A stretch of 64,000 nucleotides of DNA from contig CAVSZG010000001.1 in the NCBI GenBank assembly GCA_963732405.1, positions 1,798,001-1,862,000 on the forward strand, written 5' to 3'. Under the pieces are notes generated by a model. That model did no database searches. It saw only the letters and a program-made list of their open reading frames with translations, and had not been told where the DNA came from. Below are positions 35,442 through 43,876 of this stretch, piece by piece. The stretch comes from JAUIAI01 sp963732405. Its GTDB lineage: Bacteria; Pseudomonadota; Gammaproteobacteria; Burkholderiales; Burkholderiaceae_E. Position numbers and translations under genes: made by a program. The stretch's first letter is position 1; every line of letters begins with the position of its first letter.

Positions 35442-36200
35442 TTGAGCGCAACCGTCGACGCTCTCGTCGGCGCTGCGCGCGAGCTGAGCCGTGCCGTGTC
35501 GAGATTGACATTCGCCGCGCCGGTCGCGCATGTCTATGACCCGCTCGACTATGCCTGGGCGGCACACGAGATCTACTTGCGTCGGTTTGGGAGCGGCCCG
35601 CACCGCATGATCTGGCTCGGCATGAATCCCGGTCCGTACGGCATGATGCAGACCGGCGTGCCATTCGGCGAGGTGGCCGCAGTGCGGGACTGGATGGGCA
35701 TCGAAGTAGCTGTTCGAGCACCGGATCGGCAGCATCCCAGGCGGCCGATCGAAGGCTTCGATTGTCATCGCTCGGAGGTCAGCGGTCGGCGTCTGTGGGG
35801 CTGGGCTGCGCTTCGTTACGGCACGGCCGATGCGTTCTTCGCCGATGCGCCGGTTGTCAATTACTGCCCGCTCGTCTTTCTCGAGGCTGGTGGCCGGAAT
35901 CGCACACCCGATGCACTGCCGGCCCACGAGCGCCAGTCGTTGTTCGCCGCCTGCGATGCCCATCTGGCCGCGGTGATCCGGGCCGTCGAACCGCAATGGC
36001 TGATCGGCGTGGGCGGCTTTGCCGCGAAGCGGCTGGAGGCGGTCACGAGTGGGTCCTTGCTCGATGGTGCCCAGGCCCGCCATCTGCGTCTCGGTCAGAT
36101 CCTGCATCCGAGTCCGGCTTCGCCGGTGGCCAATCGCGGCTGGGCCGATGCGGTCGACGCACGCCTGCGTGAGTATGGACTGCTGCGCGGGCAATCATGA
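35442..36200 (+). CDS. SMUG-type uracil-DNA glycosylase
   Basis: The 252-residue protein has the uracil-glycosylase superfamily loop LGMNPGPYGMMQTGVPFGEV (59-78), with GMNPGPxGMxQTGVPF being the SMUG1 form, followed by NYCPLVFL and the C-terminal HPSPASP loop with the His. It excises uracil and oxidised pyrimidines from DNA. The start is a TTG at 35442 with no clear ribosome site; a later start would cut into the fold. SMUG1-type enzymes are less common in bacteria than Ung. It lies 50 bases upstream of a deacylase gene in the same direction. Confidence 0.88.
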   Translation: MSATVDALVGAARELSRAVSRLTFAAPVAHVYDPLDYAWAAHEIYLRRFGSGPHRMIWLGMNPGPYGMMQTGVPFGEVAAVRDWMGIEVAVRAPDRQHPRRPIEGFDCHRSEVSGRRLWGWAALRYGTADAFFADAPVVNYCPLVFLEAGGRNRTPDALPAHERQSLFAACDAHLAAVIRAVEPQWLIGVGGFAAKRLEAVTSGSLLDGAQARHLRLGQILHPSPASPVANRGWADAVDARLREYGLLRGQS

Positions 36201-36249
36201 GTATTGAGCCGATCACCGGCGTTCGGTCTTTGCCGATGGGAGCACCGGA

Positions 36250-36801
36250 ATGAACACGCCCAGACAAGGCAGCGTCGCACGGGTTGCCGCCGCCGCCCGC
36301 ACGGTCGGCCTGGCGATCGACATCATGACGCTGTCGCAGATGACCCGCACGGCGGAGCAGGCCGCGCAAGCCTGCGCCTGCTCGACCGGCCAGATCGTCA
36401 AGTCATTGGTATTCGCTCGCGCCGACACGCACGCGCTGATGTTGATGCTGGTTGCCGGCGACCGCCGGCTCGATCTCGAGGTAACCGGCGCGCGCCTGGG
36501 TGTGTCGCTGGTGCGCGCCGATGCCAGGCGGGTGCGTGAGGGCACGGGCTTTGCCATCGGCGGCGTGGCACCGATCGGTCATCTGTCGCCTCTGCCCGTG
36601 TACATGGACCCGTCCCTGCTCATGCATGATCGGGTGTGGGCTGCGGCCGGTGCGCCTGATACGATATTCGCGGTCGAGCCATCGCGTCTGCGTGAGGTGG
36701 GCGGCGCCCATCTGTTGCCCGGTGATTGTTGTCCCATTGCCCAAGCCGGGCCGGCCATTTCCGATCACTCATCCAAGCGAGCGCTAGATGATCGCGACTG
36801 A
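36250..36801 (+). CDS. YbaK/EbsC-family aminoacyl-tRNA deacylase-like protein
   Basis: The 183-residue protein has the YbaK fold signature: CACSTGQIVKSLVFARADTH with the conserved Lys, LVAGDRRLD, then GFAIGGVAPIGHL. Such proteins hydrolyse mischarged tRNA, for example Cys-tRNA(Pro) or Ala-tRNA(Pro). The GxxPxGH-like motif (GVAPIGH) is intact. The stop overlaps the start of the next gene by 14 bases. Confidence 0.9.
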   Translation: MNTPRQGSVARVAAAARTVGLAIDIMTLSQMTRTAEQAAQACACSTGQIVKSLVFARADTHALMLMLVAGDRRLDLEVTGARLGVSLVRADARRVREGTGFAIGGVAPIGHLSPLPVYMDPSLLMHDRVWAAAGAPDTIFAVEPSRLREVGGAHLLPGDCCPIAQAGPAISDHSSKRALDDRD

Positions 36802-37849
36802 CTTTCAGGCCGAGCCCGTGCCGATCGCTGGCGCGCCAGGGTCGCCCTATACCCGCAAGATGCTCGCCGTCCTGCGCTACCGACGTATCCCCTACCGCTT
36901 TCTGACACTGGACCAGCTGACTGGCGAGGGCTTGCCCATGCCTCGGGTGCCGCTGCTCCCGATGGTCTGGTTTGCCGATGCGAATGGCCAGCCGATGGTC
37001 ATGACCGATTCGTCGCCCTTGCTTCGTCATTTCGAAGAACGGGTGGTCGGCCGTGCCGTGGTGCCGACCGATCCGGCGCTGGCCCTCATCGATCAACTGT
37101 TCGAAGACTATGCGGATGAATGGTTGACCAAACCGATGTTTCATTTCCGCTGGACGCATCCGGACGACATCGAGCGGTCGTCAGCGGTGTTGCCGCACTG
37201 GCGAGGCTTGTCGCGTCCCGATGAGGAGATCGACCAGGCGGGTCGCCTGTTCGCCGAGCGGCAGATTGCTCGTCTGCATTATGTGGGCTCGAACGCCGAC
37301 ACCGCAGCGGTGATCGAGCAGGCCTACGGGCGCTTTGTCGATGCGCTGAATGCGCATCTTCGCGAGCACCCCTATCTGATGGGGCATCGACCGGGCGCGA
37401 GCGATTTCGCCATTTTCGGTCAGTTGACTCAGTTGGCGCAGTTCGACCCCACGCCGATGGCGATCACCCTGCAGCGGGCGCCCCGGGTCTTTGCCTGGGT
37501 GAGTCTGGTGGAGGATTTGTCCGGTCTCGAACCGGGCGAGCGCGACTGGATCGATATCAATGAGCCGCCGGCCACCTGGCTCGGCCTGTTGCACGAGATC
37601 GGGCGCACTTATGTGCCGTTGATGTTGGCCAATGCCAAGGCGCTGGCCGAGGGCGCCACCCAGGTCAACGCGATCGTCGATGGGCATCGCTGGGTTCAGC
37701 AGCCGTTTCCGTATCAGGCCAAGTGCCTGCGCTGGCTTGGGCAGGCGTATGCGGCGCTGGATGAGCCGTCGCGCACGCGGGTGAATCGTGTGCTGGCCGG
37801 CAGCGGTTGCGAGGCCTTGTTCGCCGGCGCCGGCACCGGCCAGGCGTGA
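36788..37849 (+). CDS. Glutathione S-transferase-like protein
   Basis: The 353-residue protein has an N-terminal thioredoxin-fold domain with GAPGSPYTRKMLAVLRYRRI, then TDSSPLLRHFEE (the glutathione-binding Ser). A helical C-terminal domain contains YLMGHRPGASDFAIFGQLTQ, the family's N-capping region. It is longer than standard transferases (about 210-230) because of an extra 100 residues at the C-terminus. Function and substrate are unknown. It overlaps the YbaK-like gene, so the two are cotranscribed. Confidence 0.82.
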   Translation: MIATDFQAEPVPIAGAPGSPYTRKMLAVLRYRRIPYRFLTLDQLTGEGLPMPRVPLLPMVWFADANGQPMVMTDSSPLLRHFEERVVGRAVVPTDPALALIDQLFEDYADEWLTKPMFHFRWTHPDDIERSSAVLPHWRGLSRPDEEIDQAGRLFAERQIARLHYVGSNADTAAVIEQAYGRFVDALNAHLREHPYLMGHRPGASDFAIFGQLTQLAQFDPTPMAITLQRAPRVFAWVSLVEDLSGLEPGERDWIDINEPPATWLGLLHEIGRTYVPLMLANAKALAEGATQVNAIVDGHRWVQQPFPYQAKCLRWLGQAYAALDEPSRTRVNRVLAGSGCEALFAGAGTGQA

Positions 37850-37949
37850 TTGCCCTGGGGCTGATCCGGCGCAGTCGACGGCGATCCGGATCCTGAGATA
37901 TCGGCTGCACGATAATCGGTCATCACCATCATCATCCACCGAGGTTGCC

Positions 37950-38711
37950 ATGCACCGCTTGCCGTTCGCGCTCCTGATCTGTCTGGTGATGGCCGGTTGC
38001 GCCCACAGCCCGATTGCCGTCTGCCCACTCGCCCCCGATCGCGAACAACGCATCGAATCCGAGATCACTCAGACACTGTTTTCCGGCGAACCCATCCGCT
38101 TGCGCACCGCAGGCGATCCGCAGGATTTTCTGGCGATCTGGCGTCCGGGTCGCGCGGACCGGCCGGCGATCGTGCTCGCTCATGGTCCGGGGCGCCACAT
38201 CGGCTCGCCCATCATCAATGAAACCGCCATGGCGCTCGAGGCGCTCGGTTATGCGACGCTGACCTTGCAGATGCCGATGCAGCGCCAGGATTGTGAGGGC
38301 GGCGATGTGTATCCGCAGCTCTTCGATGCAGCGGTGGCGCGCATCGATGCGGCTGCCCGCTGGTTGCAGGGGCGCCATCCGGCGGGTCGGGCGTTGTTCG
38401 CGCACTGGATCGGCAACGAGTATCTGGCGCGCACGCCCAATGCGCCATTTGACGCCTGGATCGTCAACGGCATCACCGGCCGGTTCGGGACGATCGGCGA
38501 CAACGAGCCGCGCATTCTGGACGTCTATGGCTCGCAGGGGCATCCGATGACACTGCGTGCCGCCTGGTGGCGGCGGTTGTGGCTGGGCTTTCGCAAGGAC
38601 GGTCAGCAGCAGGTCATCGAGGGCGCGAACCAGAATTTCGACGGGCGTTATCAGGCCTTGGCCGATGCCATCGACCAGTTCCTCACGCGTGCGCCCCGCG
38701 CGGCACGCTGA
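37950..38711 (+). CDS. DUF3530-like lipoprotein, alpha/beta-hydrolase type
   Basis: From ATG 37950, with GAGG about 6 bases upstream, the signal MHRLPFALLICLVMAGC ends at lipobox Cys17. The mature part reads PAIVLAHGPGRHIGSPIINE, then LGYATLTLQMPMQ and AGRALFAHWIGNEYL. This matches the DUF3530/alpha-beta-hydrolase-like pattern, but the nucleophile elbow (usually GxSxG) is not clear, so catalysis is uncertain. It is 253 residues long. An in-frame extension to 37788 overlaps the previous gene and is not used. Confidence 0.72.
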   Translation: MHRLPFALLICLVMAGCAHSPIAVCPLAPDREQRIESEITQTLFSGEPIRLRTAGDPQDFLAIWRPGRADRPAIVLAHGPGRHIGSPIINETAMALEALGYATLTLQMPMQRQDCEGGDVYPQLFDAAVARIDAAARWLQGRHPAGRALFAHWIGNEYLARTPNAPFDAWIVNGITGRFGTIGDNEPRILDVYGSQGHPMTLRAAWWRRLWLGFRKDGQQQVIEGANQNFDGRYQALADAIDQFLTRAPRAAR

Positions 38712-39316
38712 GCCGTGGCCTGCAAGCCGACACTAAGCATCGCGCGGCAGGATTCGCAGAGCGAGTGCGAGCGCCCGAATGTGCCCGTTCGCGTCGGGCA
38801 GAAAGCGGTAGGTCTGCCCGCCGACCGTGCCGTCTGGGCAGGCTGCCCGGAGTTGGCCAGATTTCGCGCATGAAACAGGCCCGGCTGACCGGGCCCGCCC
38901 ACCGGGCTGAGGCAGCCCTGATTCCGATGACCCTGCCGCCCTATTCGGACGCATCGATGGCGATGCATCCGAACGCTCGCCGATTGCGTAGTAGGTTGTG
39001 TCGAACACGATCAACAAGCGAGCAAAACGATGTCGAAGATTGGCGAAGGTCGATGTCTGCTGGCTCGGCGCCCGCCCGCCGCTCTGGATGGCCCTCATGC
39101 TGGCGCCGGCGATCGGGGTCGTCATCGCACTGACTGGATTGGGGGGCCTCGCGGCGTCCGTCACGCCTGGCGGTGTCGCATGAGTGCCGCCCGTGCATGG
39201 GCGCCGATGTCGCGGATCGCCACGGGATGGCCGCCTGTCGGTGTGCGAATCGCGGGATCATGGAGGGTTGCCAGTATCGTGCTGGTTCGCGCGCGCGGCA
39301 GGCGGGGAGGTCAAGC
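38712..39316. other. Gap upstream of the TPR gene, with possible small frames
   Basis: No firmly supported gene lies in these 605 bases. On the plus strand a GTG-started frame at 38998-39183 codes 61 residues with one hydrophobic helix (WMALMLAPAIGVVIALTGLG). Its stop overlaps an ATG as ATGA; the next frame (39180-39320, 46 residues, Arg-rich) again ends as ATGA on the TPR start. Neither has a ribosome site or known family. On the minus strand, sequence ending GQTYRFLPDANGHIRALALA at about 38733 looks protein-like but has no good start. Confidence 0.35.
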
Positions 39317-40582
39317 ATGAGCTGGACATCAGCTGCCGATCTGGCGCAATCCATGCCGACGCCGCCGGACGAGAGATCCGGGCATCCGGAGCAGGGCGCC
39401 CAATCGATGTTGATCGTTTCATTACTGCTGTTCGCCTGCGTGGTCGCGCTGGTCGCCTGGTTCGGTGCCGTACTGGTCAGCCCCGCCGGGGATGGGATTA
39501 CCACCACCGTACCGACCAATGCCGGCGCAATCGTCGGCCGCCTGCCAGTCCAGGTGGCCCAGATCAAGCAGGATTTGCGCACCCGTCGGGCCGTCCAGGC
39601 TGCCAGCCCCAGGGATGTCGCGACCTTGACGGCGCTCGCGCAAGGGCATGTCGAACGCGCCCGGCAATCCGGCGACCCACGCGAGATCGGTCTGGCCGAA
39701 TCGGCGCTGGCGCCATGGTGGGAAGAAGCCCGGCCGCCCGTGCCCGTCTTGCTGATCCGCGCATCCATTCGTCAGTATCTGCATGACTTCGATGGGGCAC
39801 TGGCTGATCTGGCGCACGTCATCCAGGCCGATCCAACCAACCTGCAGGCCTGGATGTCGCAGGCCGCGATTCAACAGACCACCGGTGCGCTGGCCGAAGC
39901 GGCAACGAGTTGTCGTCGACTGATGTCATTGTCGCGATCGATCACCGGCATGGTCTGCCTGGCCGACCTGGCGAGCCTCGGTGGCGATCGCGCAGCGCTG
40001 GACCGTGCATCGGCGATTGTGCGCAGCGGCACGTCGTCGACGGCTGAGCAGGCCTGGGTAATGTCTGTGTTGGCGGAAATGGCGGAGCGGTTTGGCCGAC
40101 ACGAGCAGGCGGAAACCTGGTTCGGTCTGGCTGCAAAGGCGGAGTCAGGCACTTACGCGCGGGTCGCCTTTGCCGACTGGCTGCTGCGTCGTGATCGTGC
40201 CCGCGACGCGGTGTCGATGCTGGCCAGTGCGCCCGCGACCGATGCGGTGCTGTTGCGCCGGGCACTGGCCTGGCGAACGCTCGGTGATCCTCAGGCCAGC
40301 GCGGCAATCGCCGAACTGCGCGAGCGATTTGAGTCCTCGCAAGCGCGTGGCGACTCCCTGCACCTTCGTGAGATGGCACGCTTTGCCCTCGAGATAGATC
40401 AGGCGCCGTCCGTGGCGCTCGACTATGCGAGTCGAAACTGGGCACTTCAGAAGGAACCGGCCGACGCCTTGCTGCTGGCGGCGGCGGCTCGTGCCGCAGG
40501 CTCTCCGGATAAGGCCGACCCCGTGCGTCGTTTCGTCCGCGATTGCGGTCTCTATGACGTACGCCTGCATGAACTGCTCTGA
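39317..40582 (+). CDS. Membrane-anchored tetratricopeptide-repeat protein
   Basis: The 421-residue protein starts MSWTSAADLAQS, with GGAGG 7 bases upstream. One transmembrane helix lies at about 31-53 (MLIVSLLLFACVVALVAWFG). The rest is outside the membrane and built of TPR-like helical pairs, for example HDFDGALADLAHVIQADPTN and FGRHEQAETWFGLAAKA. TPR domains bind proteins. It is the first secure gene of a set with a HupE/UreJ-like protein, a DUF4331 protein and a small lipoprotein. The architecture recalls CcmI/NrfG-type assembly proteins, but no cytochrome maturation gene is near. Confidence 0.85.
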   Translation: MSWTSAADLAQSMPTPPDERSGHPEQGAQSMLIVSLLLFACVVALVAWFGAVLVSPAGDGITTTVPTNAGAIVGRLPVQVAQIKQDLRTRRAVQAASPRDVATLTALAQGHVERARQSGDPREIGLAESALAPWWEEARPPVPVLLIRASIRQYLHDFDGALADLAHVIQADPTNLQAWMSQAAIQQTTGALAEAATSCRRLMSLSRSITGMVCLADLASLGGDRAALDRASAIVRSGTSSTAEQAWVMSVLAEMAERFGRHEQAETWFGLAAKAESGTYARVAFADWLLRRDRARDAVSMLASAPATDAVLLRRALAWRTLGDPQASAAIAELRERFESSQARGDSLHLREMARFALEIDQAPSVALDYASRNWALQKEPADALLLAAAARAAGSPDKADPVRRFVRDCGLYDVRLHELL

Positions 40583-40595
40583 GCGGCCGGCCAGC

Positions 40596-41771
40596 ATGCA
40601 AGGCCCGGCCCGATCGTCGGGGTTGCGGGCGATTCTGGGCCATTGCCTGCAGGTCATGGCGGTGTTGTTGGTGGTCGGGGTCCCGGGCGGCGCGTTGGCG
40701 CACAAGGCCAGTGACGCCTATATCGACATCCGCGTCCGTGACACCGGCGTTGATCCGACCCTGGTCGTGCGCTGGGACATCGGCGTTCGCGATCTCGATC
40801 CGCTAATTGATCTGGATACTGACAATGATGGCCTGGTGCGATGGGGGGACATCCTGGCTCGACGCACCGAGCTTGCCGCACTGGCTCTGGGCGCGATCAG
40901 TTTCGATCGCCAGGGCGAACCCTGTCCGGCCACATCGCCCGAGCTGTCGACGGCGCAGCGTAGTGACGGCAGCTATGTGGTGCTGCGCTTCTCGATCGAT
41001 TGCCCGGTCACGCGCCCGGCAATCGAGCAGATCGGCATCCGGTATCGCCTGCTGGCGGATGTTGACCCGACTCATCGCGTCATCGTCTCGGTCAATGGCG
41101 AGGGACTGCAGACACTGCAAGCCACCAACGAGCGGCGCGGGTTCGATCTGGGAGACAGGTCGACGATCCCGGGTGCGCAGGTCACCAGCTTCATCGGCGC
41201 AGGCTTGAGCCATATCCTGTACGGCCCCGACCACCTGGCATTTCTGCTGGCATTGCTGATCGCGGCGCTTGCGGTTCCCGCCAGTCACGGTGCGGGGCGA
41301 ATCCTGTTCGGCTTGTTGACCACGGTCAGCGTTTTTACGGTCGCCCATTCGATCACCCTCGTATTGTCTGCTGTGTCATGGCTGGCACTGCCGTCGCGCT
41401 GGGTCGAGTCGGCCATTGCGTTCTCGGTGGTGCTGGCCGGTCTGCAGGCATTCGCCGCCGCAACAGTGGGTCATCGCAGTCGCTGGGCCGTCGTTCCGCT
41501 CTGGTTGATCTTCTGTTTTGGTCTCGTTCATGGGATCGGTTTCGGTTCGAGCCTTGCGGAGTCCGGCTTTGGTGGCCGATCGATCGTCTCCGCCTTGCTC
41601 GGCTTCAATCTGGGCGTCGAAATCGGACAGTTGATCGCGCTCGCTGCCGTGCTTCCCTTGGCGTGGATCCTGGTCTCATCCCGTCCGATTCGGCGCCTGG
41701 GATTACCAGCGGCGGCACTGGCCATCAGCGCGTTCGGGATGCAGTGGTTCGCGCAGCGGATCGTCTCCTGA
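40596..41771 (+). CDS. HupE/UreJ-like membrane protein with periplasmic EF-hand-bearing domain
   Basis: The 391-residue protein has a signal peptide ending GALAHK. A soluble domain of about 160 residues contains LDTDNDGLVRWGDI, an EF-hand-like calcium loop. Six or so transmembrane helices follow, with the HupE/UreJ_2 motifs LSHILYGPDHLAFLLALL, VAHSITLVL, GLVHGIGFGSSL and FNLGVEIGQL. The conserved His and Asp residues in the helices suggest metal handling, as in nickel-related HupE, but no transport has been shown for this subgroup to my knowledge. ATG 40569 is an alternative start. The gene lies 13 bases after the TPR gene and upstream of DUF4331. Confidence 0.85.
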   Translation: MQGPARSSGLRAILGHCLQVMAVLLVVGVPGGALAHKASDAYIDIRVRDTGVDPTLVVRWDIGVRDLDPLIDLDTDNDGLVRWGDILARRTELAALALGAISFDRQGEPCPATSPELSTAQRSDGSYVVLRFSIDCPVTRPAIEQIGIRYRLLADVDPTHRVIVSVNGEGLQTLQATNERRGFDLGDRSTIPGAQVTSFIGAGLSHILYGPDHLAFLLALLIAALAVPASHGAGRILFGLLTTVSVFTVAHSITLVLSAVSWLALPSRWVESAIAFSVVLAGLQAFAAATVGHRSRWAVVPLWLIFCFGLVHGIGFGSSLAESGFGGRSIVSALLGFNLGVEIGQLIALAAVLPLAWILVSSRPIRRLGLPAAALAISAFGMQWFAQRIVS

Positions 41772-41916
41772 TCAATCACCCGGTAACCGAGGATGAGAAA
41801 TCTTCGCCGCAATACATCCGGATCGCCATGTGATCCGTAGTGAGTGTCAACAGTTCATTATCGGCAGTTTTTGCGCGATCGTGCTGTTGTTCATCCACCC
41901 ATCCGCAGGAGATTCC

Positions 41917-43440
41917 ATGAACAAAGAGTCCATCAGGAAAGCGATCGAGCTGGCCACCAGCATCGGTGTTGCGCTCCTGATCGCACCGGGCGCTGGTCAG
42001 GCCTCCAGCCATCGCGAAGCGCCGGCCATCACGTCCATGCCGAAAGTCGACGGAACCGACTTCTACCTGTTCCGCAGTTACGAGCCCGGGCGCGAAGGCT
42101 ATGTCACGATGATCGCGAACTATCTGCCGTTGCAGGACGCCTATGGTGGTCCGAACTACTTCACGCTCGACGACAAGGCCTTGTATGAAATTCATATCGA
42201 CAATGACGGCGATGCCCGGGAAGACATCACCTTCCAGTTCCGGTTCAGGAACGAATACCAACCGATCGCCCTGCCGATCGGTGGACAACAGGTCGACATT
42301 CCGCTACGCCAGGCCGGCATGATTTCACAGGTCAACGACCCGAATTCGACCGTCCGCGAGACGTTCACGGTGAATGTGATGCGTGGCGACCGACGGGGCG
42401 GGCGCGGGCAGGCACTGACCAATGTCGAGAACGGCAGCGAGGTTTTCGACAAACCGCTGGACAACATTGGTGAGAAGACCTTCGGCGCAGGCGACGGCTA
42501 TGCGCAGTACGCGTGGAAGCACGCCTACAACGTCAACATGCCGGGTTGCCCGGATGCCGGCAAGCTGTTCGTGGGGCAACGCAAGGATCCGTTCGGGGTG
42601 CCGCTGGGCAGGATTTTCGATCTGATCAATCTCAATCCGCTCGGACCCACCGTCAATGGCAATGCCAACGATCTGGACGACAAGAACGTGACCTCGTTTG
42701 TCGTTGAGATGCCGATCAACTGTCTGACCAATGGCTCGGAGTCGGTGATCGGCGCCTGGACAACGGCGAGCATTCGCCAGGGCCGTCTGCAGAATCCCGA
42801 GCCCCAGGGGTATGGGGATACCACCAGGGATGGCGGCGCCTGGTCCCAGGTATCCCGTCTGGGCATGCCACTGGTCAACGAAGTCGTGATCGGCCTGGGC
42901 GACAAGGACCGCTTCAATGCGTCCAGGCCGAAAGATGATGCCCAGTTTGCCCGCTACGTGACCCATCCGACCCTGCCCGCGCTGATTCAGATCCTGTTCC
43001 CCAGCGCGCCAGCGCCAACCAAGTTCCCCCGGACGGATCTCGTGGCGGCCTTCCTCACCGGCCTGAAGCTGTCCGACGGCACCGTGGTCAATCAACCGGC
43101 CAATGTCACTCCCTCGGAAATGATGCGCCTGAATACGGCTATTGCGCCCACGCCCATGGCGCGGCAGAACAATCTGGGGGTTGCCGGCAATGATCTGGCT
43201 GGCTTTCCCAACGGCCGGCGGCCGGGGGATGATGTCGTCGATATCGAACTGCGCGTGGCGATGGGCGCGCTGTGCGCACTGACCGGCAGCAATGACATGC
43301 TGGGGGTTGGCTGCTCGCCAGCCGACGCACCGGCCGGTGCGGCGCCGATCACCGACGGCGTCGACACGAACGCCGGCCAGTTCTACGGCACATTTCCGTA
43401 TCTCGGCGCACCATTGCCGGGTTCGTCACTCGGACATTGA
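41917..43440 (+). CDS. DUF4331-family exported protein
   Basis: The 507-residue protein starts MNKESIRKAIELATSIGVAL, with a signal peptide cleaved near GAGQA and AGGAG upstream. The family signature follows directly: SSHREAPAITSMPKVDGTDF, YLFRSYEPGREGYVTMIANY and YEIHIDNDGDAREDITFQF, with an Asp-rich IDNDGDARED calcium-loop-like turn. Near the end there is a DDVVDIELRVAMGALC segment and an NAGQFYGTFPYLGAPLPGS tail, both family-typical. Function is unknown. It is followed 9 bases later by a small lipoprotein and preceded by the HupE-like and TPR genes, an association suggesting one system. Confidence 0.92.
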   Translation: MNKESIRKAIELATSIGVALLIAPGAGQASSHREAPAITSMPKVDGTDFYLFRSYEPGREGYVTMIANYLPLQDAYGGPNYFTLDDKALYEIHIDNDGDAREDITFQFRFRNEYQPIALPIGGQQVDIPLRQAGMISQVNDPNSTVRETFTVNVMRGDRRGGRGQALTNVENGSEVFDKPLDNIGEKTFGAGDGYAQYAWKHAYNVNMPGCPDAGKLFVGQRKDPFGVPLGRIFDLINLNPLGPTVNGNANDLDDKNVTSFVVEMPINCLTNGSESVIGAWTTASIRQGRLQNPEPQGYGDTTRDGGAWSQVSRLGMPLVNEVVIGLGDKDRFNASRPKDDAQFARYVTHPTLPALIQILFPSAPAPTKFPRTDLVAAFLTGLKLSDGTVVNQPANVTPSEMMRLNTAIAPTPMARQNNLGVAGNDLAGFPNGRRPGDDVVDIELRVAMGALCALTGSNDMLGVGCSPADAPAGAAPITDGVDTNAGQFYGTFPYLGAPLPGSSLGH

Positions 43441-43449
43441 TCGGAGGCG

Positions 43450-43782
43450 ATGATGAGATACACCAGCAATTCTCGACAGTCTCGCCATCTCGTGCATTCG
43501 GCAATCGTCGCGCTCGCACTGGTTGTCACGGCTTGTGGCAGTGACGACGGTGCCGCACCGGCTACATCACCCGATGGCGCCGTCGGCGGCGGGAGTGGCG
43601 GCGGTAGTAGTGGCGGCGCGTCGTCAGGCGCACTGCCCGATAGTGCCAGTGGCTCCGGTGACGCCTTCATTGCCTGGATGAAGTCCTGGATCGACACGAC
43701 GGACGACAAGGCCGCGCCGGTAGCCTATGGCCGACCAACCGTGCCCCTGGATGATGCCGGGGATCCGATTCCGTTGCGCTGA
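43450..43782 (+). CDS. Small lipoprotein with Gly/Ser linker
   Basis: The 110-residue protein has a lipoprotein signal ending ALVVTACGSDDG (Cys about 29). A Gly/Ser-rich linker follows, encoded by a GGC-rich stretch (about 43585-43625). The short C-terminal domain contains SGDAFIAWMKSWIDTTDDKA, ending GRPTVPLDDAGDPIPLR. It starts 9 bases after the DUF4331 stop and is almost certainly cotranscribed. No family is recognised beyond its regular pairing with DUF4331. It could be the membrane tether for the DUF4331 protein (inference). Confidence 0.82.
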   Translation: MMRYTSNSRQSRHLVHSAIVALALVVTACGSDDGAAPATSPDGAVGGGSGGGSSGGASSGALPDSASGSGDAFIAWMKSWIDTTDDKAAPVAYGRPTVPLDDAGDPIPLR

Positions 43783-43876
43783 TCAGTCCCCCTGCGGGGC
43801 CCGCGGCGGCGATCCGGTCCGATCGCTACTGCGGGCACCCGATCATCCGTCTGCTGCATAATGGCAACGAAGGGGG

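Noticed and set aside
38733..39164. 143-codon minus-strand frame
   Set aside because: Only its last 45 residues look protein-like; it has no ribosome site or family match, and the upstream part is low-complexity.
43585..43625. GGC-rich simple repeat
   Set aside because: It codes for the Gly/Ser linker of a lipoprotein and is not a separate element.
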